Program-made: the position numbers and the translations under genes | Shown: piece by piece, positions 1 to 7,770 of the stretch | How positions within the stretch are numbered: the first letter of the stretch is position 1 | Layout of the letters: every line of letters begins with the position of its first letter | Assembly (NCBI GenBank): GCA_964577305.1 | Contig: CAZNYS010000004.1 | Coordinates: 1 to 64,000, forward strand | DNA from: UBA9300 sp964577305 | GTDB lineage: Bacteria; Bacteroidota; Bacteroidia; Bacteroidales; VadinHA17 | DNA: 64,000 bases | Reading direction: 5' to 3' | The notes under the pieces: generated by a model | The model's database searches: none | Told to the model about the DNA's origin: nothing | What the model saw: the letters and a program-made list of their open reading frames with translations, nothing else

Positions 1-54
1 TAGAATAACAGATTCCGGTTCTGTTGGTTGGGGGTTCGAGTCCCCCCGGAATCA
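1..54 (+). tRNA. tRNA-Arg(CCG), 3' part only
   Basis: The window opens inside a tRNA. The anticodon stem ACAGA/TCTGT (8-12 and 20-24) encloses a seven-base loop with anticodon CCG at 15-17, which reads the Arg codon CGG. A five-base T stem (30-34 with 42-46) carries the TTCGAGT loop, and the acceptor strand 47-53 is followed by discriminator A54. CCA is not encoded. The D arm and 5' acceptor strand lie upstream of the window, so the acceptor pairing cannot be checked here. Confidence 0.88.
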
Positions 55-85
55 CAACGATGCGAAGGAATGCGAACCCGTTGTG
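53..85 (+). terminator. Hairpin just after tRNA-Arg
   Basis: CACAACG (53-59) pairs perfectly with CGTTGTG (79-85), and AT-rich sequence follows. The loop holds two near-direct repeats beginning ATGCGAA. The stem takes in the last two tRNA bases, so it could end tRNA transcription or be a processing structure. There is no clean T run, so calling it a terminator is an inference. Confidence 0.4.
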
Positions 86-109
86 CAAAATTAATAAGAA
101 AGACAAAAG

Positions 110-1045
110 TTGATCTATAAGTATTTATTTGGGCCGGTGCCATCGAGGCGACTGGGGATGTCGCTGGGTGTTGATCTGGTACCACGCAAAGTTTGTTCAT
201 TGGATTGTGTGTATTGTGAGGTTGGTAAAACAACTAAACTTACTACGGCAAGGATGGAATATGTCCCTTTCAATAAGGTAAGGGATGAACTTATACATTT
301 TTTCAACAACAATCCAGATCTGGATTATGTAACTTTCTCAGGATCAGGCGAACCAACATTAAATATACGCATCGGGGATGTTCTTCGTTTCATAAAACAA
401 CTGAAACCGGGCCTTCCTGTCGCTGTTTTAACGAATGGTACATTATTATCGGATAAAAATGTCAGGAAAGAAATTCAGGATGCTGATATTGTTCTTCCAT
501 CGCTGGATGCAGCTACTAAAGGCGTTTTTGACAGCATTAATAGGCCGGCTTCGGGACTGGATATTGAGAAACATATCGAGGGTCTTGTGGATTTCAGGAA
601 TGAGTATAAAGGAAAGATTTACCTTGAGATATTTATATTACCGGGGTATAATTATGAAGAAAATGAGTTAAAGAAACTCCGGAAAGCTGTATTACGGATA
701 AAACCTGATGCGATACAATTGAATACCCTAGACAGACCCGGTACAGTAAGCGACCTTTCAGCAGCAACCAGGCAGCAAATGGAAAAGATAATAGAAGAAT
801 GGGATTTGCCTGGGATGGAAATAATTGCTGCCGCCCCCAAAAGAAAGGAAATACAATCATACCGGAATGATGCTGAAGAAGCCATAATGGGAATGATCGC
901 ACGTCGACCCTGTACGATTGACGATCTTAGTAAAACACTCGGGATACATATAAGTGAAATAAACAAATACCTCGATGTACTGGAGTCGGAAAAAAAAATT
1001 AGATCTGTAAGGCAGAACAGGGGTGTATTTTATAAGCCTGCCTGA
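110..1045 (+). CDS. Radical SAM protein with C-terminal winged helix
   Basis: This 311-residue protein has the CxxxCxxC iron-sulfur motif at C29/C33/C36 and a GSGEPT glycine/glutamate motif at 78-83, the SAM-binding signature of radical SAM enzymes. The N-terminus (FGPVPSRRLG) matches the COG0731 group of Fe-S oxidoreductases related to wyosine-type enzymes. Residues about 245-311 look like a winged helix-turn-helix (CTIDDLSKTLGI region), an accessory nucleic-acid-binding or protein-interaction module. The only start that preserves the family N-terminus is TTG at 110, with no in-frame ATG just upstream. It converges on and abuts the lipoprotein gene at 1046. The substrate is unknown, and gene context does not help. 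Confidence 0.85.
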   Translation: MIYKYLFGPVPSRRLGMSLGVDLVPRKVCSLDCVYCEVGKTTKLTTARMEYVPFNKVRDELIHFFNNNPDLDYVTFSGSGEPTLNIRIGDVLRFIKQLKPGLPVAVLTNGTLLSDKNVRKEIQDADIVLPSLDAATKGVFDSINRPASGLDIEKHIEGLVDFRNEYKGKIYLEIFILPGYNYEENELKKLRKAVLRIKPDAIQLNTLDRPGTVSDLSAATRQQMEKIIEEWDLPGMEIIAAAPKRKEIQSYRNDAEEAIMGMIARRPCTIDDLSKTLGIHISEINKYLDVLESEKKIRSVRQNRGVFYKPA

Positions 1046-2047
1046 TCAGTTCTCAAAAACCGCGTCTTTTCTGAGAGAGTCAATGAAACAGGCTTTCATC
1101 CAGTAAATTGAAGGATTTCCTGATTCTGGATTGCATGATATATCCTTCAGGTATTCCCAGGTTAACTTTTCAGGCTTTTCCCTTAATCGTCTTGACATAA
1201 AAAATATATATTTATTATCCCTGGTTACATATACTGAATGTTCAAAACCGTCGGGTGTATTTATTTTATCTCCCATATTAATGGGATCGCTCCATTTATC
1301 ATCTTCAGATCGGAAAACAATATAATAATCTGTTCCCCCGTAGCTATCATCACGGCCGGCAGCAGGTACAATAATATAACTCTCATCATGAGCAATAAAG
1401 GTATTATACTGGTTTATGCCACAGTTTACCTGCTCAGGTAATTTCTCTGGTTCCTGGTACTTCCCTTCTACAAGTTTTGACCTGTAGATGAAACTTTGCT
1501 GGGAACCAGGATCATTACGTGTAAAATAAATTATTCCTTCTCTGGTTAGAGAGGGGTAGAATTCTGCCGATTCTGTATTTACAGGAGGGCCGAGGTTATA
1601 TGGCTTGCCCCATCCTGTATCTGTCCTGTCCATGACCCAGATATCTTCATCTCTGTCATTGTCTCCGCCTGGTCCCGGCCTGTTTGACAGGAAATAGAAT
1701 TGGTTTCCATTATATGATAGTGCAGGCTCAATATTCATGAAGGAAGGATCTTCCATTTGCTCCATAACGCAGGGTTCAGTCCATCCATCACCCGTCTTTG
1801 TTGTGACCAGGATAGTATAATAACCTGAAATATGGGCTCCGAAATAGATCTCATTGCCATCAGGACTGATAGCTATATCTCTTGTCTGGTAATGACCAGT
1901 TACAAAACCCGGAGCAAACAGTTCAGGACTGTCACCTGGTAGCTTGCAGCCAGGGAAGGAGCTATCATAGCAACCTTCCCTATCATTACATGACTGCAAG
2001 GAAAATATAATCGGGGTCAGCAAGGCAAGTATTAATATTTTTTTCAT
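1046..2047 (-). CDS. PD40/WD40-like beta-propeller lipoprotein
   Basis: The protein has 333 residues. A lipoprotein signal peptide ends in LQSC, with the lipidated Cys at residue 20, so it should sit in the outer or inner membrane facing the periplasm or cell surface. The rest consists of repeated TolB-like PD40 blades, with recurring SPDGNEIYF, SYNGNQFYFLS and REGIIYFTRN motifs typical of a six-bladed propeller. Such proteins bind peptides, glycans or partner proteins, but nothing here identifies a ligand. Its stop codon abuts the stop of the convergent radical SAM gene. The next gene is divergent and encodes an outer-membrane protein, so a functional pairing is possible but unproven. Confidence 0.75.
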   Translation of the reverse strand: MKKILILALLTPIIFSLQSCNDREGCYDSSFPGCKLPGDSPELFAPGFVTGHYQTRDIAISPDGNEIYFGAHISGYYTILVTTKTGDGWTEPCVMEQMEDPSFMNIEPALSYNGNQFYFLSNRPGPGGDNDRDEDIWVMDRTDTGWGKPYNLGPPVNTESAEFYPSLTREGIIYFTRNDPGSQQSFIYRSKLVEGKYQEPEKLPEQVNCGINQYNTFIAHDESYIIVPAAGRDDSYGGTDYYIVFRSEDDKWSDPINMGDKINTPDGFEHSVYVTRDNKYIFFMSRRLREKPEKLTWEYLKDISCNPESGNPSIYWMKACFIDSLRKDAVFEN

Positions 2048-2180
2048 AGGATTTGGTTTTATGATATGACCTCAGGCATAGAGATTACCCTATTTTATAA
2101 TTGTTGTTTAACAGAATTCAAATTGAAAAATTTGCTTAAATTGTCCTTTCTCTGAAATACCGGACAGAACACAAAAGCCA

Positions 2181-4343
2181 ATGAAAAGAATTATCATAGC
2201 TCTTATTTTACAGGCAATAACATATTTAAGCCTTTTCCCTCAGTCGGAACCTCTGAAACCCTTAAAAACAGACAATCCTCCGGAGATCGATGGTTTACTG
2301 GACGACAATGTGTGGGAAAAAGCTCCTTCGGTAACCGGCTTTAAATCGTTTATACCTGATTTCGGGAAAGATCTTGATTTTAAAACCGTTGTATACATGG
2401 CTTACGATGAAGAGAACCTCTATTTTGCCTACAGGTGTTTTGATGATGAGTCAGGGAAGATAAAGGCATCGATTAATTCGAGAGATAATATCCTTGACGA
2501 TGACTGGGTATGTATAAACCTGGACAGTTTTAATGACCAGCAATCACTATACGCGTTCTATATAAATCCGCACGGCATACAAATGGACAGCCGGTTTGCG
2601 GGGGGACTTGAAGACAGGAGTGTCGATTTTGTCTGGTACAGTGCAGGAACATTGGATGATGAAGGTTACACTGTAGAAATACAGCTTCCACTTAAAAGCA
2701 TACGTTTTTCAAACAGGGAGCCGGTTGAGATGTCGGTGTTTTTTGAGAGAAAAATAAGCAGGCAGGCTATACAGGGATCGTATCCTCCAATGGATCCTGA
2801 AAAAGGCTTTGCTTTTCTCACCCAGATGAAGCCCATGATATATTATGATGTAAAGCACTATTCACTTTTTGAGGTGCTTCCTGCATTTACCTACTTATAC
2901 CGTAACCAGCATACCGAGGGTGAGATGAACAAGGATGAGCGTTCACCGAAATTAAGCCTTACCACCAAGTATGGTATTACATCCCAGCTTATTATTGATG
3001 GAACACTTAACCCTGATTTCAGCCAGGTTGAGGCTGATGCAGGACAGGTAGACATTAACCTGCGTTACAAGGTATTTTATCCTGAGAAAAGGCCATTCTT
3101 TCTTGAAGGGCATGATAATTTCAATTTTGCTGCCACCCAGGCTGATGAACATGACCCTGTGAATACACTGGTACATACACGGTCAATAGTGAATCCTTAT
3201 GCGGGTGTGAAACTTACCGGTAAGGTTGGAGAAAGAATAACCCTTGCTGCACTGTATGCAGCAGACCGTGTAGATAGCGATTATGATTCCGTTAATAATT
3301 CCATGGCTCATTTCCCCATATTGAGGATGAAGTATAGTCTGTCGGATGATAGTTTCCTTGGTGCTATCTATACAGGAAGGGAGCTCGACACAGCATTTAA
3401 CAGGGTGGGAGGGCTTGACGGGCTCCTCCGGATCAGCAAAGGGAGCACAATTCAATATAATGCCGTGTTGTCCTCGAACAAGGCCGGGCAGGGGGATGAA
3501 GCTCAGAATGGATATATGCTTGCAGCAGAATATGGGCATGATAGCAGGAACATAAGTTATTCTTTTGGAGGGAAGAGTATCAGTCCTGGTTTTGTTTCGT
3601 CTACCGGCTTTATCAACCGTACAGGCATAAACTATTTGAAGGGATTATTCAAACCAAAATTCTACCCTGAAACAGAATTTATACAGCGCATTGACCTGGA
3701 GCTTTTTACCAGACAAGCTTATGATATTGAATATAAATTATGGGAAACAGTGGATCACCTTGCCAGCTGGATATATTTCAGCGGATCAACATATATAAAG
3801 CTAAAAGCAGAATATGCAACCGAAATATTCAGGGCAGAACGATTTAAAAGCGGAGGCTTCCATGCTCTGGTAAGTACCCAGATTGGTAAAAAAATAAACC
3901 TTGCAAGTTTATATCAACACCTTGGTTCAATATATTACTCAGCAGAACCTTTCCAGGGTGTGATCAACAACTTTATCTTTATGGGTGCGTACAAACCCTC
4001 GGAGAAACTGCACCTGGACCTTACATTCAGATATTCTGATTTCAGTGATGACAAGACAGGTGATAAGGTTTATGATTATTCGATACTGAGGGGTAAGGTT
4101 ACCTATCAGATGAACAAGTACTTCTTCATTCGTGCTATTACCGAGTATAATAGTTACAGGGAAGAGTTACTTACTGACTTCCTGGCATCCTTTACCTATA
4201 TTCCGGGTACTGTTGTTTATTTTGGATATGGTTCTATATATGAGAGGTTAAGGTGGGAGGATGGTAATTATATCAGGGATGAGCATTTCCTTGAGACAAC
4301 CAGGGGTTTCTTCTTTAAATGTTCTTACCTGTACAGGTTTTAG
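2181..4343 (+). CDS. DUF5916 outer-membrane protein with CBM9-like N-terminal domain
   Basis: This 720-residue protein starts with a signal peptide ending near residue 20. Residues about 30-210 form a carbohydrate-binding CBM9-like sandwich (PEIDGLLDDNVWEKA, then DDDWVCINLDSF). The rest resembles the DUF5916 beta-barrel: alternating hydrophobic strands rich in aromatic residues, the segment QLIIDGTLNPDFSQVEADAG, and a terminal aromatic residue (LYRF) typical of barrel proteins inserted by Bam. The family is widespread in Bacteroidota. Its transport or surface-binding role is not established. The ATG at 2181 is the natural start of the signal peptide. Confidence 0.85.
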   Translation: MKRIIIALILQAITYLSLFPQSEPLKPLKTDNPPEIDGLLDDNVWEKAPSVTGFKSFIPDFGKDLDFKTVVYMAYDEENLYFAYRCFDDESGKIKASINSRDNILDDDWVCINLDSFNDQQSLYAFYINPHGIQMDSRFAGGLEDRSVDFVWYSAGTLDDEGYTVEIQLPLKSIRFSNREPVEMSVFFERKISRQAIQGSYPPMDPEKGFAFLTQMKPMIYYDVKHYSLFEVLPAFTYLYRNQHTEGEMNKDERSPKLSLTTKYGITSQLIIDGTLNPDFSQVEADAGQVDINLRYKVFYPEKRPFFLEGHDNFNFAATQADEHDPVNTLVHTRSIVNPYAGVKLTGKVGERITLAALYAADRVDSDYDSVNNSMAHFPILRMKYSLSDDSFLGAIYTGRELDTAFNRVGGLDGLLRISKGSTIQYNAVLSSNKAGQGDEAQNGYMLAAEYGHDSRNISYSFGGKSISPGFVSSTGFINRTGINYLKGLFKPKFYPETEFIQRIDLELFTRQAYDIEYKLWETVDHLASWIYFSGSTYIKLKAEYATEIFRAERFKSGGFHALVSTQIGKKINLASLYQHLGSIYYSAEPFQGVINNFIFMGAYKPSEKLHLDLTFRYSDFSDDKTGDKVYDYSILRGKVTYQMNKYFFIRAITEYNSYREELLTDFLASFTYIPGTVVYFGYGSIYERLRWEDGNYIRDEHFLETTRGFFFKCSYLYRF

Positions 4344-4909
4344 AATGATTGCAGTATTCTTATATCAGCTATAATACTTGACGTTGATTCGATACTTCTC
4401 AGGGGCGAAAGGGAAAGCATCTTTCTTACTGAGTTTAGATCAGAAAGCAATATATCGCCCTTGTCGTAAAGTATATCAAAAAGTATTGCCGTTTTCAGTG
4501 AATTGCCCCTGCTGCGGATTGTACAATTAAGGTTTCTTCCAGGGAAGATATGAAAATACCTGTTATTATCATCAAGGTATTTAAGCACCCATTGTGATGC
4601 ATCGGAGAGTGAACATTTCCGGTATCCTTTCTTTGATTGTCCTATCCATTCACGGAATGATTCTTTAGTCATTACATTTTCCTTTTCCCTGAGCAGGCTT
4701 ATTTCTTTAACAATATCATCGAGATCCAGTACACCGGTATAAATATCTGCCACGGATGTTCCTAAGTGCCTTAGCACAGGAATAATATCTCTTTTCATCT
4801 TTTCTTCGCTCAGGAGTGAGCATCTACGTGAAAAAGACCTTATATAACCCATGTGGTGTTTCAGTGGATTAAAGTTTACAGGTTCAGGTATGTTATTCCA
4901 GTTATTCAT
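4340..4909 (-). CDS. Conserved hypothetical protein
   Basis: I do not recognise a named family. The 189-residue product starting MNNWNNIPEP has a basic N-terminal helical region (HHMGYIRSFSRR). It also has a C-terminal segment (ASQWVLKYLDDNNRYFHIFPGR, then SLKTAILFDIL) of a kind I associate with small conserved Bacteroidota proteins. The open frame extends to 4996, but those extra 29 codons would read through the exbD terminator hairpin at 4920-4954. ATG at 4909 is therefore the sensible start. It overlaps the end of the convergent DUF5916 gene by 4 nt. Only 11 nt separate its start codon from the terminator T run. Confidence 0.65.
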   Translation of the reverse strand: MNNWNNIPEPVNFNPLKHHMGYIRSFSRRCSLLSEEKMKRDIIPVLRHLGTSVADIYTGVLDLDDIVKEISLLREKENVMTKESFREWIGQSKKGYRKCSLSDASQWVLKYLDDNNRYFHIFPGRNLNCTIRSRGNSLKTAILFDILYDKGDILLSDLNSVRKMLSLSPLRSIESTSSIIADIRILQSF

Positions 4910-4913
4910 CCGG

Positions 4914-4921
4914 CACAGATA
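4914..4921 (-). promoter_or_regulatory. Weak candidate -7 box for the 4340-4909 gene
   Basis: On the minus strand TATCTGTG matches the Bacteroidota -7 consensus TAnnTTTG at all but one position. It overlaps the T run of the exbD terminator and ends 4 nt before the ATG at 4909. It may start a leaderless mRNA, or the gene may depend on terminator read-through. Confidence 0.3.
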
Positions 4922-4954
4922 AAAAAGCCCTGACTTTTTACTTGTCAGGGCTTT
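4920..4954 (-). terminator. Intrinsic terminator of the exbB-exbD operon
   Basis: An eleven-base perfect stem, AAAGCCCTGAC/GTCAGGGCTTT (4924-4934 with 4944-4954), has a nine-base loop. On the minus strand it is followed by a run of six T. It begins 16 nt after the exbD stop at 4971. Confidence 0.9.
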
Positions 4955-4970
4955 ACTATATGTTGTAAGA

Positions 4971-5456
4971 TCAATATATGTTTCTGATCTTGTCAACTGG
5001 CATATTGGCGTACATGATCTTCAGAGCATTAGCCCTTCGTAAAGATAGCTTGACTTCTGTAACAATCTGCATTCTTGTATCCCTGTCAATTTTCAGGGAT
5101 ACGAGCATTTTAGCCTGGTCGGATTCATCAAGTGATTCCCTTTCCTGGGCTATAAAATCCAGAATATCATCTACTTCTTTAAATGCATCGTTTAGCTGTA
5201 TTTTTGGCTCTGAGCCAAATGTAGCCTGGAGATTTGGTAAAGGTTCGCCTATATAAATAAAGCTTGCCAATGATTTTTTCTCCAGTTTTTTTCCTTGAGT
5301 TGCATCCGGTAATCTAACCGTGATTTTTAGTTCCACCTCCCTCAAAACCGTTACGGTCATGAAGAAGAACAAAAGCATAAATACAATATCAGGAAGTGAT
5401 GCGGTATTTATTTTACCCACACCGGCTTTCCCTGTATGTCTTTTAAATTTACCCAT
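4971..5456 (-). CDS. exbD: ExbD/TolR family biopolymer transporter, second copy
   Basis: This 161-residue protein has a single N-terminal transmembrane helix (SLPDIVFMLLFFFMTVTVLRE, about residues 20-40). The helix contains the aspartate (LPD) conserved in ExbD/TolR as the proton-path residue. A periplasmic domain follows, ending in a helix with RRANALKIMY. With ExbB it forms the proton-motive-force-driven inner-membrane motor that energises TonB- or Tol-type systems. A longer open frame starts at 5585, but its first 43 codons overlap the upstream exbD. ATG at 5454-5456 follows the upstream stop by 1 nt and gives the normal ExbD N-terminus. It is the last gene before the terminator at 4920-4954. 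Confidence 0.9.
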   Translation of the reverse strand: MGKFKRHTGKAGVGKINTASLPDIVFMLLFFFMTVTVLREVELKITVRLPDATQGKKLEKKSLASFIYIGEPLPNLQATFGSEPKIQLNDAFKEVDDILDFIAQERESLDESDQAKMLVSLKIDRDTRMQIVTEVKLSLRRANALKIMYANMPVDKIRNIY

Positions 5457-5457
5457 A

Positions 5458-6042
5458 TTACTCTCCTCCGATCTTTTTTGGTTCTGCTTCTGAGATAGGT
5501 GCATTATAATACTCGTCGACTGCGGCCATCTGATCTTCGTTGAGATCATCATAAACCATGCCCCATGTTTGCATTGCCAGCTCATCTCTTACTTCATCCC
5601 TGGCGGCCAGCAGTTCGTTCTGCACTGCTATATATACACCATAGGTTGTACCGTAGTCGTTTTGTAGAGATATTACAGCCTGTTTAGCCACCCGGACTAA
5701 ACCAAAATAAGGAATATTCTTTTCGATTTTTTCCGGCAAATCCTCATCATCGTTTGGATTAAGGATGAATTCTTTTGTAATATCTTTAAGTTGACCTATT
5801 TGAATTATTTCGCCTTCAACCAGGAGCATGTTATCCTTATTTACTTTTACGACGAGAATATTTCTCTCGTGGATTTGCTGATCATCGCTTTGTTCTTGAT
5901 CCGGATCCTGCATAGGCGGGAGTTTTCGCATCAGGCCTGTATCTGTAGCCATGGTAGTTGTTACCAGGAAAAAGATAAGCAGGAGAAATGCTATATCCGC
6001 CATTGAGCCAGCATTTATGTCCGGTACATCCCTTCTTGCCAT
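5458..6042 (-). CDS. exbD: ExbD/TolR family biopolymer transporter, first copy
   Basis: This 194-residue ExbD has one transmembrane helix (SMADIAFLLLIFFLVTTTM, about residues 13-31) with the conserved aspartate in MADIAF. A charged periplasmic domain follows, carrying an acidic linker (DPDQEQSDD) and an acidic tail. It is longer than the second copy, and the extra residues lie in the periplasmic part (VYDDLNEDQMAAVDEYY region). Having two different ExbD subunits beside one ExbB is common in Bacteroidota and suggests a heteromeric periplasmic head. The neighbours are the membrane protein at 6086 upstream and the second ExbD 1 nt downstream. Confidence 0.92.
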   Translation of the reverse strand: MARRDVPDINAGSMADIAFLLLIFFLVTTTMATDTGLMRKLPPMQDPDQEQSDDQQIHERNILVVKVNKDNMLLVEGEIIQIGQLKDITKEFILNPNDDEDLPEKIEKNIPYFGLVRVAKQAVISLQNDYGTTYGVYIAVQNELLAARDEVRDELAMQTWGMVYDDLNEDQMAAVDEYYNAPISEAEPKKIGGE

Positions 6043-6085
6043 AATTTTATTTTTTTATTCCCCCGCCGGGGGAGTTTATTAATTG

Positions 6086-6544
6086 CTACTTAAAAATTCT
6101 CGAAACAGATGACCATATTATGGCCAGAAAAGCAAGACCGACAAGAATATAAGCAGTAAACAATCCTGTGTCAACATACTTCAGTGTAGTGGGATCATTT
6201 CCCTTACCTGTAAAATAAGGCATATTCAACAATGTGTCATCAGCCATCAGGTAAGCGACAATAATAACTACGACTGCTGCAACAAGAAATATAATACCTT
6301 TTTTAGTGCCTTTGGGGTATATAATAATATTTATTATTGAAAATATAATTGTAATCGCTGCGGCAGCAAAAAATAGTATATATGCCCATGTAAGGAATGT
6401 TTGTGTAATAGCCGGTTCCTCCAGCCTCGTACCTTCAGTTCCTTCCATCACATTGCCGAAATAAAATAATATCCCAAATACTATGGTAACAGCCATCAGC
6501 AGCCAGAGTATTATCTGTATAATTCTGCTAGTTAAATTTGACAT
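6086..6544 (-). CDS. Four-helix membrane protein of the exb operon
   Basis: This 152-residue protein has no family I can name. Four hydrophobic stretches are visible: about 8-28, 48-69, 82-100 and 127-148. Short soluble loops connect them, and loop 3 contains DDTLLNMPYFTGKGNDPTT. It lies between exbB (5 nt away) and exbD (43 nt away), so it is almost certainly co-expressed. It may help assemble or regulate the motor. That role is an inference from position only; it has no ExbB-type pore sequence. Confidence 0.75.
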   Translation of the reverse strand: MSNLTSRIIQIILWLLMAVTIVFGILFYFGNVMEGTEGTRLEEPAITQTFLTWAYILFFAAAAITIIFSIINIIIYPKGTKKGIIFLVAAVVVIIVAYLMADDTLLNMPYFTGKGNDPTTLKYVDTGLFTAYILVGLAFLAIIWSSVSRIFK

Positions 6545-6549
6545 AGTTT

Positions 6550-7362
6550 TTACTTTTTAAGGTTGTGCTTGACAAGTATGTCAACAAGTGAGATTGAAGC
6601 ATCTTCCATCTGGTTTGTCAGGCTATCGATTTTTGAAAGGATAGTGTTATAGAAAACCTGGAGGATAACTGCAACGATAAGACCTGTAACCGTAGTAATA
6701 AGAGCTATCTTAATACCACCGGCAACAAGACCTGCCGATACGTTACCTGCCTGTTCGATCTGATCAAAAGCTTCAATCATACCAATTACTGTCCCCATGA
6801 AACCAAGCATAGGAGCAATTGCGATAAAGAGAGATATCCATGAGAGGTTTTTCTCGAGAAGGCCCATTTGCACGCCACCATATGAGATAATTGATTTCTC
6901 GGCCATCTCTATACCTTCGTTTGCCCTGTCGAGGCCCTGGTAGAAAATGCTGGCCACCGGGCCGCGGGTACTACGGCATACGTCTTTTGCTTCTGCAACA
7001 CCCCCGCTTTCAAGAGCATCTTCAATCTTCTTGAGAAGTTTATCTGTATTTGTTGTAGCAAGATTAAGATAAATTATACGCTCGATAGCAATTGCCAGAC
7101 CGAGTATAAAGGTCAGCAAAATAACACCCATAAACTGGGCACCACCCTCAACAAATTTGATCTTGATCTGCTTGTGGAGTTCTCCCCCTTCACTTTCAGT
7201 AGCAGTTACAGATTCCATTCCTTCCTCTATAGTTGCTGGAGTTTCTTCTGCAACTTGCTCAATAGCAGTTGTGTCTTGTGGCTCATCCTGAGCAAAAGCA
7301 TTAACTGATGCTCCGATAAAAAGCATCCCAAACACAGCTACAAATGCAAATAGTTTTTTCAT
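6550..7362 (-). CDS. exbB: MotA/TolQ/ExbB proton channel protein
   Basis: The protein has 270 residues. An apparent signal sequence (1-24, ending AFA) and an acidic linker (about 25-60, rich in Glu and Thr) are followed by the three-helix ExbB core. Helix 1 is near residues 75-95. Helices 2 and 3 lie about 175-200 and 215-240, with the pore-lining sequence GLVAGGIKIALITTVTGLIVAV. The N-terminal extension is typical of Bacteroidota ExbB and would lie in the periplasm. It pairs with the two downstream ExbD proteins to convert proton flow into mechanical work for TonB-like partners. It is first in the operon, with a good promoter at 7406-7433. Confidence 0.92.
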   Translation of the reverse strand: MKKLFAFVAVFGMLFIGASVNAFAQDEPQDTTAIEQVAEETPATIEEGMESVTATESEGGELHKQIKIKFVEGGAQFMGVILLTFILGLAIAIERIIYLNLATTNTDKLLKKIEDALESGGVAEAKDVCRSTRGPVASIFYQGLDRANEGIEMAEKSIISYGGVQMGLLEKNLSWISLFIAIAPMLGFMGTVIGMIEAFDQIEQAGNVSAGLVAGGIKIALITTVTGLIVAVILQVFYNTILSKIDSLTNQMEDASISLVDILVKHNLKK

Positions 7363-7405
7363 GGTTTGTTTGTAATTTAAGTTATTAAAGTGTAATAATA
7401 TTCCG

Positions 7406-7433
7406 CAAATTTATAAAATTCTTTCTTTTACAA
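7406..7433 (-). promoter_or_regulatory. Promoter of the exb operon
   Basis: On the minus strand a TTG (-33) at 7431-7433 is separated by 17 nt from TAAATTTG (-7) at 7406-7413. This fits the Bacteroidota sigma-ABfr-type pattern TTTG/TAnnTTTG. The leader to the exbB ATG would be about 40 nt. Confidence 0.6.
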
Positions 7434-7600
7434 GGCTAAGAAGCTTATTTAATCTCTTTTTGTATGATTTTAAAAAATAAATAATCACACTGTTATGTTA
7501 GCTAAAGCCTATTTTTATAAACAGGAAGGGATTCCTTCGAATCCTTTTTCTCTTCTAAATTATCTATTAACACAATTTTTCCCGCGGTTAATAATAAATG

Positions 7601-7688
7601 CGGAGAGAGAGGGATTCGAACCCTCGGTACCCTTTAGGGGTACACACGCTTTCCAGGCGTGCCAGTTAAGCCACTCCTGCATCTCTCC
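7601..7688 (-). tRNA. tRNA-Ser(GGA)
   Basis: This is a complete 88-nt class II tRNA. The acceptor strands GGAGAGA/TCTCTCC have discriminator G. The anticodon stem CACGC/GCGTG encloses loop CTGGAAA (anticodon GGA). There is a long variable arm (GTACCC/GGGTAC) and a T arm GAGGG-TTCGAAT-CCCTC. The long variable arm and G73 are serine identity features. CCA is not encoded. It lies 82 nt downstream of ansA on the same strand. Confidence 0.96.
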
Positions 7689-7770
7689 TAATAAGTAACC
7701 CCAAGGGATCTGTCAGTATTTCAAAGAATTTCAGTCGCCCAAAATACGAAAAATTATTAATAAAAACATC

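Noticed and set aside
4971..5585. Longer 204-residue version of the second ExbD
   Set aside because: The first 43 codons overlap the upstream exbD, and the real ExbD N-terminus begins at 5456.
7495..7698. 67-codon plus-strand reading frame
   Set aside because: It runs across the complete tRNA-Ser gene on the other strand and has no start signal or protein-like composition.
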